A stretch of 64,000 bases of DNA, taken from assembly GCA_903907955.1 (NCBI GenBank), contig CAIVPZ010000109.1, forward strand, positions 124,001 through 188,000, read 5' to 3'. Below the pieces are notes generated by a model. It saw only the letters and a list, made by a program, of their open reading frames with translations. It was not told where the DNA came from and made no database searches. The translations under genes and the position numbers were made by a program. Shown one piece after another: positions 57,367-64,000 of the stretch. The stretch is from an uncultured Acetobacteraceae bacterium (GTDB lineage: Bacteria; Pseudomonadota; Alphaproteobacteria; Acetobacterales; Acetobacteraceae). How positions within the stretch are numbered: position 1 is the first letter of the stretch; every line of letters starts with the position of its first letter.

Positions 57367-57509
57367 GCGTCGATCCCCCAGGGTCACGAGGCGACAAAAT
57401 GTCGGCCCCGCGCGTTCATGACGCGACAATGGAACGATAGCGATATGGCAGCGTAACGGGCAACGGCTATTTTGCAATGCAGCATGACATATCGGCAATC
57501 CTGCAGCGC

Positions 57510-57524
57510 TGGCCCGTCCCTTGC
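57510..57524 (+). promoter_or_regulatory. Candidate sigma-54 promoter of the YqeB-like gene
   Basis: TGGCCC-GTCCC-TTGC, one mismatch from the nif -24/-12 consensus, 36 nt before GTG 57561. I found no TGT-N10-ACA upstream, so NifA control is unproven. Confidence 0.5.
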
Positions 57525-57560
57525 TACGCCTCCGGCGCGTGCAGTTCCAGGGAGGTTCAC

Positions 57561-58436
57561 GTGCGTGTGCATCGCCGTTCCACCTTGCCGTCCCTGGGTT
57601 CTCCCATCGTCGTGCTGGGCACCGACGACATCGCATCGGCGGTGGCGCACGCCCTGTTCATTGCCGGCTGGAGCGTGGTGATGGCCCGCGATGCCGCGCT
57701 TCCCGTGCTGCGCCGGCGCATGGCCTTCGACGACGCGCTGGAGCACGGCGCGACCGACCTCGCCGGCGTCCGGGCGCGCGGCGCCGCCAGCATGCTCGCC
57801 GTGATGCAATTGCTACATTCGGCCGAGTTTTTACCGGTTACCGACATTCCGCCCGACGACCTGCTGTGTCTCGGCCTGGTGCGCGGCGTGGTCGATGCCC
57901 GCCTGCGCCGGCACCAGCCGACGGCTGATCTGCGCGCGGTGGCCGGCTTCGCGGTCGGCCTCGGCCCCGGCTTTGCCGCCGGGGTGAACGTGCACCTCGC
58001 CATCGAGACCGCCCCCGAGTTGCCCGCCGCCATCCTGCGCGCAGGCCCGACCCTGGCGGCGCATGGCCAGTCCGAACCGATCGGCGGGGCCGGCCGGGAG
58101 CGTTTCGGCCGGGCGCGCTGGGCCGGAAGCTGGCGCACGCCGCATGCCATCGGCGATGCGGTGGCGGCGGGGGCGGTGGTGGGCAGTTGCGCCGGCACGC
58201 CGCTGCGCGCCCCGCTGGCCGGCCGGCTGCGCGGCCTGGTGCGCGACGGCGCCGAGGTTCCGTCCGGCGCCAGGTTGCTGGAAGTGGACCCGCGCGGCGA
58301 TGGCGGCCAGTGGGCGGGCATCCCCCAACGCGCCGCCCGCGTCGCCGAGGTGACGCTGCAAGCCGTGCGCGAACTGGAATCCGAGGACAGCGAGACGACG
58401 GAAATGCTGGCCGGAATGTCCCGCCGCGCGCCCTGA
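57561..58436 (+). CDS. YqeB-like molybdenum hydroxylase accessory protein (EF2563 family)
   Basis: A protein of ~291 residues with the Rossmann-like N-terminus VVLGTDDIASAVAHALFIAGWSVVM, followed by RRRMAFDDAL and the EF2563/YqeB core (VNVHLAIET, VGSCAGTPLRAPLAGRLRGLVRDGAEV). The family is associated with selenium-dependent or other molybdenum hydroxylases and XdhC-like Mo-cofactor handling. GTG 57561 is chosen because GGGAGG lies 6 nt before it; an ATG at 57477 in the nifA promoter region would add 28 unconserved residues. Placement between nifA and nifV suggests a molybdenum link, which is inference. Confidence 0.78.
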   Translation: MRVHRRSTLPSLGSPIVVLGTDDIASAVAHALFIAGWSVVMARDAALPVLRRRMAFDDALEHGATDLAGVRARGAASMLAVMQLLHSAEFLPVTDIPPDDLLCLGLVRGVVDARLRRHQPTADLRAVAGFAVGLGPGFAAGVNVHLAIETAPELPAAILRAGPTLAAHGQSEPIGGAGRERFGRARWAGSWRTPHAIGDAVAAGAVVGSCAGTPLRAPLAGRLRGLVRDGAEVPSGARLLEVDPRGDGGQWAGIPQRAARVAEVTLQAVRELESEDSETTEMLAGMSRRAP

Positions 58437-58440
58437 CCGG

Positions 58441-58989
58441 TCAGGCGATGGCGTGCTGCCGGCTCGCCGCGGTCTGGCTGCGGGCCCAGCCGGCGATGGT
58501 GTCGGCGCAGGTCGGCAACACCTGTGACGGTGCGCCGTCCAGGAAGCGGTCCCACTCATCGCGCAGCGTGGCCCGCACCGCCACCAGCACCGGAATGCCG
58601 GACAGCAGCGCCTCGGCGATCTCGGCCCGCATGCCGCCGCCCAGCGCCTCCTGCTTGCCGAACCGGCTGACCACCAGCAGGTCCGGCCGCGCCTGCACCG
58701 CCGCGCGCAACGCCTGCGCGGCGCGGGCCAGCGCATCGCCGTCCAGCGTGCAGCCTTGCGCCTCCAGGCCGAGCGGCTGGTCCAGCCGGATCCAGTCGCC
58801 GCTGGCCAGCACCAGCAGGTTCATCTCCCGCCTGCACGGCCCGATCGCCGGGCCAAACATCTGCAGCAACCCGCCCACACGCACGCCGGCATGCCGCAAC
58901 ATGGCGACCGCGACCGCCATGGCGGCATCGGCATCCTCGCCGCTTTCGAACACGACGGCGGCAGCGCGGAGGTCATCGGAACTTTTCAT
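58441..58989 (-). CDS. DUF2478 protein (putative nucleotide-binding, molybdenum-linked)
   Basis: A 182-residue protein of the DUF2478 family, often beside molybdate transport or nif genes; it has a P-loop-NTPase-like layout without an obvious classical Walker A. Features: RAAAVVFESGEDADAAMAVAVAMLRHAGVRVGGLLQ and ARPDLLVVSRFGKQEALGGGMRAEIAEAL (a conserved NRFGKxE-like loop, here SRFGKQEA). Function is unknown. It lies 45 nt after nifV and converges on the YqeB-like gene with 4 nt between them. Confidence 0.78.
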   Translation of the reverse strand: MKSSDDLRAAAVVFESGEDADAAMAVAVAMLRHAGVRVGGLLQMFGPAIGPCRREMNLLVLASGDWIRLDQPLGLEAQGCTLDGDALARAAQALRAAVQARPDLLVVSRFGKQEALGGGMRAEIAEALLSGIPVLVAVRATLRDEWDRFLDGAPSQVLPTCADTIAGWARSQTAASRQHAIA

Positions 58990-59034
58990 TATGTAACTTT
59001 ACCACAGTTCCGCCGCAATTGACAAAGCGTTCCT

Positions 59035-60183
59035 TCACCCCGCCGCCTCGGCGTGCAGCGCCAGCAATTCGGGCGACGTCACCGGCCGTTTCACCCGCCC
59101 GGCCAGCGCGCGCAGGCGGCCGACCAGTTCGGTGATGACCGCTTCACAGGGCGCCACGCCGGCGCGCAGCAGCGCCTCGCGCACCGCCGCCGCGCCGGAA
59201 TGCTTGCCCAGCACGATGCGACGCTCGCGGCCGAACAAGGCGGGGTCCATCGCCTCGTAGGTCGCCGGATCGCGCAGCAGGCCGCTGACATGGATGCCTG
59301 ACTCATGGGTGAAGGCCACCTCGCCGACAATCGGCTGCGCCGGCGGGATGCTGCGCCGCGCCGACCGCGCCACCAGCTCCGCCAGCCCCGCCAGCCGGGC
59401 GAGGTCGATGCGGGTGGCGCCCTGCCGCAACCGCGCCAGCGCCGCCGCCACCTGTTCGAGCGCCGCGTTGCCGGCGCGTTCGCCCAGCCCCAGCACGCAC
59501 ACGCTGGCCTCGGTGGCGCCGCCGCGCAGGGCGGCGAGGGTATTGGCGGTGGCCAGCCCCAGATCGTCGTGGCCGTGGAACTCGAGGGATAAATCGCTGC
59601 CGGCGCGCAGCCGGCGGAACGCCGCTTCGGTGCTGAACGGGTCGAGCACGCCCAGCGTGTCGGCGAAACGGAACCGCCAGGCGCCGGCCGTTGCGGCGGC
59701 GTCCAGCACGCGGGCCAGGAAGTCGGGGTCGGCGCGGCTGGAATCCTCGCCGCCGACCGACACGGTCAGGCCGCGATCGCGCGCATAGGGCACCACCCGG
59801 GCGATGCGCGCCAGCACCGCCGCCGGGTCGCCGCGCAGCTTGGCGGCGATCTGGCGCGGCGAGGTCGGCACCGACAGGTTGGCATAACGCACCCCGGCAC
59901 GCAGGGCGGCGTCCACATCGGCCTCGGTCATCCGGCACCAGGCGGCGACGCGGGCATGCGGGGCGGCGTGCACCGCGGCCTGGATGGCCTCGATCTCCTC
60001 GCCGCCCATGGCCGGCGTGCCGGCCTCGATCTCGTCGATGCCCGCGGCATCGAGCGCGGCGGCGATGGCGGCCTTCTCGGCGACGGTGAAGGCGACCCCC
60101 GGCGCCTGCTCGCCGTCGCGCAGCGTGGTGTCGTTAATGGCGCAGACGGGGATGGCGCGGGCGGGCAGGGAGGTCTGGTGCAT
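59035..60183 (-). CDS. nifV: Homocitrate synthase NifV
   Basis: A 382-residue DRE-TIM enzyme making homocitrate, the organic ligand of FeMo-co. INDTTLRDGEQAPGVAF is the catalytic N-terminus, and LSLEFHGHDDLGLATANTLAALRGGA holds metal His residues. It lacks the LeuA regulatory domain, as NifV does. It is ~15 kb from nifB but has a sigma-54 promoter. DUF2478 follows it. Confidence 0.94.
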   Translation of the reverse strand: MHQTSLPARAIPVCAINDTTLRDGEQAPGVAFTVAEKAAIAAALDAAGIDEIEAGTPAMGGEEIEAIQAAVHAAPHARVAAWCRMTEADVDAALRAGVRYANLSVPTSPRQIAAKLRGDPAAVLARIARVVPYARDRGLTVSVGGEDSSRADPDFLARVLDAAATAGAWRFRFADTLGVLDPFSTEAAFRRLRAGSDLSLEFHGHDDLGLATANTLAALRGGATEASVCVLGLGERAGNAALEQVAAALARLRQGATRIDLARLAGLAELVARSARRSIPPAQPIVGEVAFTHESGIHVSGLLRDPATYEAMDPALFGRERRIVLGKHSGAAAVREALLRAGVAPCEAVITELVGRLRALAGRVKRPVTSPELLALHAEAAG

Positions 60184-60225
60184 GGCGGCGCTCCGGTGCA
60201 GTGCGGCAGCAGCCGGGTTTGCGCA

Positions 60226-60240
60226 GCAAGCGCCGTGCCA
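60226..60240 (-). promoter_or_regulatory. Sigma-54 promoter of nifV
   Basis: The minus strand reads TGGCAC-GGCGC-TTGC, 43 nt before the nifV ATG. No TGT-N10-ACA site was found in the ~200 bp upstream. Confidence 0.82.
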
Positions 60241-60276
60241 TGTTGTTCCGGGCCGGCTCCGGCCGGGTCGCGCCCG

Positions 60277-60684
60277 CTACGTCCGCACCGGCGCGCGCAT
60301 CAGCTTCAGCATGGTCGAGAGCGTGATCGAGCGGAACGTCGCCGCGGCGTGTTCGTCGATTTCGTTCAGCACCCGCAGCAGGGCCTCGCCGGCCCCGGTG
60401 CCCGGCCGCGCCGCCGGCGGCGCGGCGCGCGGCGGCTCGAACAGCGCGATGATGTCCATCAGCGTCAGCCGCTTCGGATTGCCGATGAACCGATAGCCGC
60501 CGCCGACGCCGCGCACCGCGTCCACGATGCCGGCGCGGCCGAGGGTGCGCAGCACCTTGGCCAGATGGTGGGCGGAAATGCCGTGTCTTTCGGCAATCTC
60601 CAGCGCCGAGGGCTGGGCCTGCGGGTCCGCCGCCAGGTCCAGCACCGCGATCAGGGCAAACAGGGTCGCTTTCTGGAGCTTCAT
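60277..60684 (-). CDS. Rrf2-family transcriptional regulator
   Basis: A 135-residue Rrf2 protein: winged HTH (PSALEIAERHGISAHHLAKVLRTLGRAGIVDAVRGVGGGYRF). It contains no Cys, so unlike IscR, RirA or NsrR it cannot hold an Fe-S cluster by the usual three Cys. It lies directly upstream of nifV, and the nifV sigma-54 element is just after its stop, so it could be read through into nifV. Targets are unknown. Confidence 0.85.
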   Translation of the reverse strand: MKLQKATLFALIAVLDLAADPQAQPSALEIAERHGISAHHLAKVLRTLGRAGIVDAVRGVGGGYRFIGNPKRLTLMDIIALFEPPRAAPPAARPGTGAGEALLRVLNEIDEHAAATFRSITLSTMLKLMRAPVRT

Positions 60685-60711
60685 CGGCGAAACGCCGGGG
60701 CGCTGCGCCGG

Positions 60712-61155
60712 CTACTGTCCGTCAAGTTCCATCTCCAGTTCCACAAACGGCCCGGCCATCATCCCCTGGCTGCGGAAGAACGACAGAATGAGGGTGTTGT
60801 CGCGCGCCAGCATGGTCCGCAGCCGGTCCACCCCGGCGGCCCGGAAACGGTCGCGCACCGCCTCGAACAGCTTGGTGCCGACGCCGCCCTGCCGGCAGCA
60901 CGGGCGGACCTGAATGGCGAAGATCCAGCCGCAGGGCGGTGCGCCGAATTCCCAGGCGCGCACCTCGCCGATCACGAACCCCTCCACCCGCCCGTCGATC
61001 GCCGCCACCAGGAAGCTGCGGCGGTCGTCGCTCCGGCCGCCAAAGCGGGCATACACATCGCGCCAGTATTCGGACTTCTCCTGCCCGGTCACCTCGCGGT
61101 CGAGCGCGATGACGCAAGGCAGGTCGTCCGGGGCGGCCGGGCGGATGTGCAGCAT
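60712..61155 (-). CDS. GNAT-family acetyltransferase
   Basis: A 147-residue GNAT protein: IRPAAPDDLPCVIALDREVTGQEK at the N-terminus, WIFAIQVRPCCRQGGVGTKLFEAV (acetyl-CoA loop RQGGVG) and DRLRTMLARDNTLILSFFRSQGM. Acceptor unknown. ATG 61155 is chosen because the GNAT fold begins at MLHIRPA. It lies 27 nt before the Rrf2 gene. Confidence 0.85.
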   Translation of the reverse strand: MLHIRPAAPDDLPCVIALDREVTGQEKSEYWRDVYARFGGRSDDRRSFLVAAIDGRVEGFVIGEVRAWEFGAPPCGWIFAIQVRPCCRQGGVGTKLFEAVRDRFRAAGVDRLRTMLARDNTLILSFFRSQGMMAGPFVELEMELDGQ

Positions 61156-61272
61156 CTGGGCTCCGATCGGGGCGCGGCCTTGACAAAGCGGGGGGCGCAC
61201 GGATGAATGGAAAAGCGCATTTCGGTATAATTATAAGCCATTCAACCACTGGCAGCGATACGGGAGAAAACG

Positions 61273-62871
61273 ATGCTTGACCATACCGTTGCGGTGGATC
61301 GTTCGGTCCGGCCCGCCCGGCTGCGCTTTGCCCCGCGCTTCAACGTCGCCGTGCCCTTCATCGACCGCCATCCGGCCGAGGGAAGGGCCGCCCGCGTCGC
61401 CATCCGGGCGGAGGACGGCGATGTCACCTATGCCACGCTGGCGGACCGCGTGGCGCGTTGCGGCAATGCGCTGCTGGCGCTTGGCCTGCAGCGCGGCGAG
61501 CGGCTGCTGATGGTGGTGAAGGACTGTCCCGAGTTCTTCTATATCTTCTGGGGTGCCATCAAGGCCGGCATCGTGCCGGTGCCGCTCAACACGCTGCTGC
61601 GGGCCGACGACTACCGCTACATGATCGAGGATTCCGCCTGCACGGCCCTGGTCTGGTCGGCGGAGTACGACGCGGCGGTGCAGGCCGCCCTTGCCACCGC
61701 GCAGCACCGCCCCGCCCGCTGCCTGCCGGTGGACGGCGAGGGGCCGACCCTGCGGGCGCTGATCGCCATCGCGCCCGCCGCGCTTGCCCCGGCCGACACC
61801 ACGGCGGCGGATGATTGCTTCTGGCTGTATTCCTCCGGGTCCACCGGCCGCCCAAAGGGCGCGGTGCATCTTCACCGCAGCATGGCGGTGACCAGCCAGC
61901 ACCTGGGCCAGGACCTGCTGGGCGCGCACGAGGGCGACGTGTTCTTCTCCGCGGCGAAACTGTTCTTTGCCTATGGGCTGGGCAACGGCATGACCTTCCC
62001 GCTCTGGGTCGGCGCCACCAGCGTGCTGCTGGCCGGGCGGCCGACCGCGCAGACCACGCTCGCCATGATCGAGCGCCACCGCCCCAGCCTCTATTTCGGC
62101 GTTCCCACCCTCTATGCGGCGCAGGCGCATGCGCTGGAGCGCGCGCCCACCGATTTCTCGTCGGTCCGCCTCTGCGTCTCCGCCGGCGAGGCGCTGCCGG
62201 CGCCGATTTTCCACCGCTGGCAGGCGCTGACCGGCAAGGTCATCGTCGACGGCATCGGTTCGACCGAGGCGCTGCACATTTTCATCTCCAACAGCCCCGC
62301 CGACATCCGCCCCGGCACCACCGGCCGCGTGGTCGATGGCTACGAGGCCCGCATCCAGGGCGATGACGGGCAGCCGGCAGCCCCGGGCGAGAGCGGGCGG
62401 CTGCTGGTGCGCGGCGAGTCCATTGCGCGCTGCTACTGGAACAACGCCGAGCGCACCGCCCGCACCATGCTGCCGGACGGCTGGCTCGACACCGGCGACA
62501 CCTACACGCAGGATGCCGACGGCTATTATGTGTATGGCGGCCGCAGCGACGACATGATGAAGGTCGGCGGCATCTGGTGCTCGCCGTTCGAGATCGAGGC
62601 GCGCCTGGTCGAGCACCCGGACGTGCTGGAGGCCGCCGTGGTCGGCCGCACCGATGCCGACGGCATGATCAAGCCGGAAGCCTGGGTGGTGCTGAAGGAA
62701 CAGACCGATGATGCGGCGGTCACCGAGCAGGAACTGGTCGAGCACTGCAAGCGCGGTCTGGCGTTGTACAAGTACCCGCGCTGGTTCCACATGGTAACCG
62801 AACTGCCAAAAACCGCGACCGGCAAAATCCAGCGGTTCCGGCTACGTGCCGCGGCTGCTTCCGGCGCCTGA
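61273..62871 (+). CDS. Benzoate-CoA ligase family protein
   Basis: A 532-residue acyl-adenylate ligase of the benzoate-CoA ligase group (BadA/BclA type). It has FNVAVPFIDRHPAEGRAARVAIRAEDGDVTY at the start, the AMP loop YSSGSTGRPKGAVHLH, FFAYGLGNGMTFPLWVGAT, the STGDTY-like DTGDTYTQDADGYYVYGGRSDDMMKVGG, and catalytic Lys in LPKTATGKIQRF. GGGAG lies before ATG 61273. It would activate benzoate or a related aromatic acid for anaerobic or box-type degradation; no other aromatic genes are present, so the exact substrate is open. Confidence 0.9.
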   Translation: MLDHTVAVDRSVRPARLRFAPRFNVAVPFIDRHPAEGRAARVAIRAEDGDVTYATLADRVARCGNALLALGLQRGERLLMVVKDCPEFFYIFWGAIKAGIVPVPLNTLLRADDYRYMIEDSACTALVWSAEYDAAVQAALATAQHRPARCLPVDGEGPTLRALIAIAPAALAPADTTAADDCFWLYSSGSTGRPKGAVHLHRSMAVTSQHLGQDLLGAHEGDVFFSAAKLFFAYGLGNGMTFPLWVGATSVLLAGRPTAQTTLAMIERHRPSLYFGVPTLYAAQAHALERAPTDFSSVRLCVSAGEALPAPIFHRWQALTGKVIVDGIGSTEALHIFISNSPADIRPGTTGRVVDGYEARIQGDDGQPAAPGESGRLLVRGESIARCYWNNAERTARTMLPDGWLDTGDTYTQDADGYYVYGGRSDDMMKVGGIWCSPFEIEARLVEHPDVLEAAVVGRTDADGMIKPEAWVVLKEQTDDAAVTEQELVEHCKRGLALYKYPRWFHMVTELPKTATGKIQRFRLRAAAASGA

Positions 62872-62879
62872 AAATGGTG

Positions 62880-62896
62880 CCAGGGCAGCGCCCTGG
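62880..62896. repeat. Modular palindromic repeat, single unit E
   Basis: CCAGGGCAGCGCCCTGG, identical to the unit at 41030-41046, between the convergent benzoate-CoA ligase and CHRD genes. Confidence 0.75.
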
Positions 62897-62903
62897 CCTT
62901 CCC

Positions 62904-63329
62904 TTACTCCCTGGTCACCTGCCCACGTATCTCCCCGCCGGGATTCTGCGCGGTGTGCACATTGGCATACCACCGGCCGGCGATCAGGTCGGCGGCCTGC
63001 GCCTCGGTCAATGTCGCGGTGGCGGTGAACGGGCTGGCCGGGTTATCGCCCCAGGGCACCGCCACCTTGGCATTCGCGCCCGGTTCGGCCGGCCCGTGGA
63101 AATGCGCCATGGTCGCCGGCCCGCTGAGGCCCTGCCAGGTTGCCTTGTAGTCGAGCTTCCTGGTTGCGGTGTCGAGGGTTGCCTCCACCGTGCCGGCCCC
63201 GCCTGTCATCTTCGGCGGCACTTCGGACTGGCCGTTCAGGGTGGCGTGGAACCGCAGCGTCTCGGCCTGCGCGGAGAAGATGAACATACTCGCCGCGGCG
63301 GCGGCCATAACCAGCTTCGAATGAAACAC
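62904..63329 (-). CDS. Secreted CHRD-domain protein
   Basis: A 141-residue exported protein: signal peptide 1-22 (ending SAQA), then a CHRD (chordin) domain, with LNGQSEVPP, MAHFHGPAEPGANA and WYANVHTAQNPGGEIRGQV, the conserved features. CHRD proteins occur widely in bacteria in the periplasm or envelope; function unknown. It stands alone. Confidence 0.9.
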   Translation of the reverse strand: MFHSKLVMAAAAASMFIFSAQAETLRFHATLNGQSEVPPKMTGGAGTVEATLDTATRKLDYKATWQGLSGPATMAHFHGPAEPGANAKVAVPWGDNPASPFTATATLTEAQAADLIAGRWYANVHTAQNPGGEIRGQVTRE

Positions 63330-63532
63330 AGCATTCCCCCTTGGTTCATTCCGGCCTCACCCCAGGTGGGGCCGGTTGGTCTGCACATCAACAGGAATAG
63401 CTCTGGTCAGGACGGGCGGACGACATTTCCCTGCCCTGTTCAGCCCGAAATCCCGGTGCCCGGTTCCGGCTCGAAATGGCGACTGCCGAAATCAACGGCA
63501 GGGGCCTCCAGGGCTTGTGAAGCAAACGAACC

Positions 63533-63603
63533 TGTGAATGAACGCCCGCCGATATCATTGCGCGTTTCCGGCAAGGTCGGAGCGTTGCGGGCATTCATTC
63601 ACA
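63533..63603. repeat. Long inverted repeat downstream of rpoH
   Basis: TGTGAATGAACGCCCGC (63533-63549) and GCGGGCATTCATTCACA (63587-63603) are complementary at 16 of 17 positions, with a 37-nt spacer. It begins 5 nt after the rpoH stop on the minus strand, so the rpoH mRNA would end in a long stem. No T run follows. Confidence 0.75.
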
Positions 63604-63608
63604 AACTC

Positions 63609-64000
63609 TCAGGCGGCGCGTGCCGTCACGGCTTGCCGGCGTTGTTCGGCGACCTGTGCATGCATCGCCTTCTGCAGTTTCTCGAAAGCGCGCACCTCGA
63701 TCTGCCGCACCCGCTCGCGGGAGATGCTGTACTGCTGCGACAACTCCTCCAGCGTGGTCGGATTGTCCTTCAGCCGGCGCTCGATCAGGATGTGCCGCTC
63801 GCGCTCGTTCAGCGTCGTCAGGGCACCGGAGAGCAGCGCCTTGCGGCCGGAAAGTTCCTCGCGCTCGCCGATCTCGGTTTCCTGGCTTTCCGAGTCATCG
63901 ACCAGCCAGTCCTGCCACTCGCCCTCGCTGTCGGCGCGGACGGGGGCGTTCAGGCTGTGGTCGGGGGCGGAGAGCCGGCGGTTCATGCTCACCACGTCCT
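63609..64000 (-). CDS. rpoH: RNA polymerase sigma-32 factor RpoH (C-terminal part)
   Basis: The frame is open to the right edge, so this is the C-terminal ~130 residues only. VVSMNRRLSAPDHSLNAPV is the end of sigma region 3, and LNERERHILIERRLKDNPTTLEELSQQYSISRERVRQIEVRAFEKLQ is sigma region 4 with its HTH; the spacing is that of RpoH rather than RpoD. It directs heat-shock transcription. Alphaproteobacteria often have two rpoH paralogues; this fragment cannot tell which. Confidence 0.93.
   Translation of the reverse strand, partial: DVVSMNRRLSAPDHSLNAPVRADSEGEWQDWLVDDSESQETEIGEREELSGRKALLSGALTTLNERERHILIERRLKDNPTTLEELSQQYSISRERVRQIEVRAFEKLQKAMHAQVAEQRRQAVTARAA

Noticed and set aside
61226-61231. 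TATAAT upstream of the benzoate-CoA ligase gene
   Set aside because: No -35 element at 16-18 nt; the only TTGACA (61180) is 40 nt away. A promoter here is plausible but not supportable from sequence.
63388-63594. A 68-codon minus-strand frame between the CHRD gene and rpoH
   Set aside because: No ribosome site, no recognisable protein, and it overlaps the long inverted repeat.

Overview
This window looks like chromosome of a high-GC alphaproteobacterium of the Acetobacteraceae/Rhodospirillales type, probably a nitrogen-fixing phototroph or photoheterotroph such as Rhodopila. That is inference from gene content: a complete alphaproteobacterial Mo-nitrogenase region with fixABCX, an oxygen-sensitive type NifA, uptake-hydrogenase maturation genes, benzoate-CoA ligase, and a kaiBC clock locus. 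No 16S rRNA is present to settle it. I saw no tRNA, rRNA or CRISPR array.

Layout. 1-5.2 kb: the 3' end of an unrecognised gene, a branched-chain amino-acid binding protein, a cstA/ybdD pair, then decayed transposase fragments and a ~120-bp palindromic repeat. 5.2-12 kb: housekeeping genes (asnB, mmcB, a SEC-C protein, a pterin dehydratase, a zincin, an LpxH-like phosphoesterase) and two more IS remnants. 12.0-18.0 kb: a one-strand operon, transcribed right to left, encoding a CarH-like cobalamin protein, a PAS histidine kinase, a helical protein of unknown function, a receiver fused to a KaiA/RsbU-like helical domain, KaiB and KaiC. I regard this as the most interesting system here: a clock locus with its own candidate light or B12 input. 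18.5-25.7 kb: cimA, mlaF/mlaE, alr, dnaB and a secreted glycine-rich repeat protein.

26-44 kb: the nitrogen-fixation island, all on the minus strand, in four transcription units: nifB-fdxN-nifZ-nifT-SIR2-like; nifHDKENX-DUF269-DUF683-fdxB-nifQ; hesB-nifS-nifW; fixABCX. Each unit starts with a textbook sigma-54 -24/-12 element and, 45-64 bp further upstream, a NifA site TGT-N10-ACA. The four NifA sites share the extended pattern TGTCsGG-N6-GACA. nifA itself lies at 55.7-57.4 kb and nifV at 59-60 kb, the latter with a sigma-54 element and no visible NifA site. Electrons would reach NifH through FixABCX and the ferredoxins; NifB, NifQ, NifV and NifEN/X build FeMo-co. Two genes linked to molybdenum hydroxylases or molybdenum metabolism (YqeB-like, DUF2478) sit between nifA and nifV.

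44.4-55 kb: a patatin-like protein, then hypE, an unknown membrane protein, hypDCBA and hupKJIHG, tightly overlapped in one operon that presumably matures a NiFe hydrogenase whose structural genes and hypF are outside the window. 54-64 kb: a lytic transglycosylase, nifA, the Mo-related genes, nifV, an Rrf2 regulator, a GNAT protein, benzoate-CoA ligase, a CHRD protein, and the 3' part of rpoH, followed by a striking 17-bp inverted repeat. A modular palindromic repeat family (CCAGGGC/GCCCTGG and related units) occurs at five gene ends across the window.
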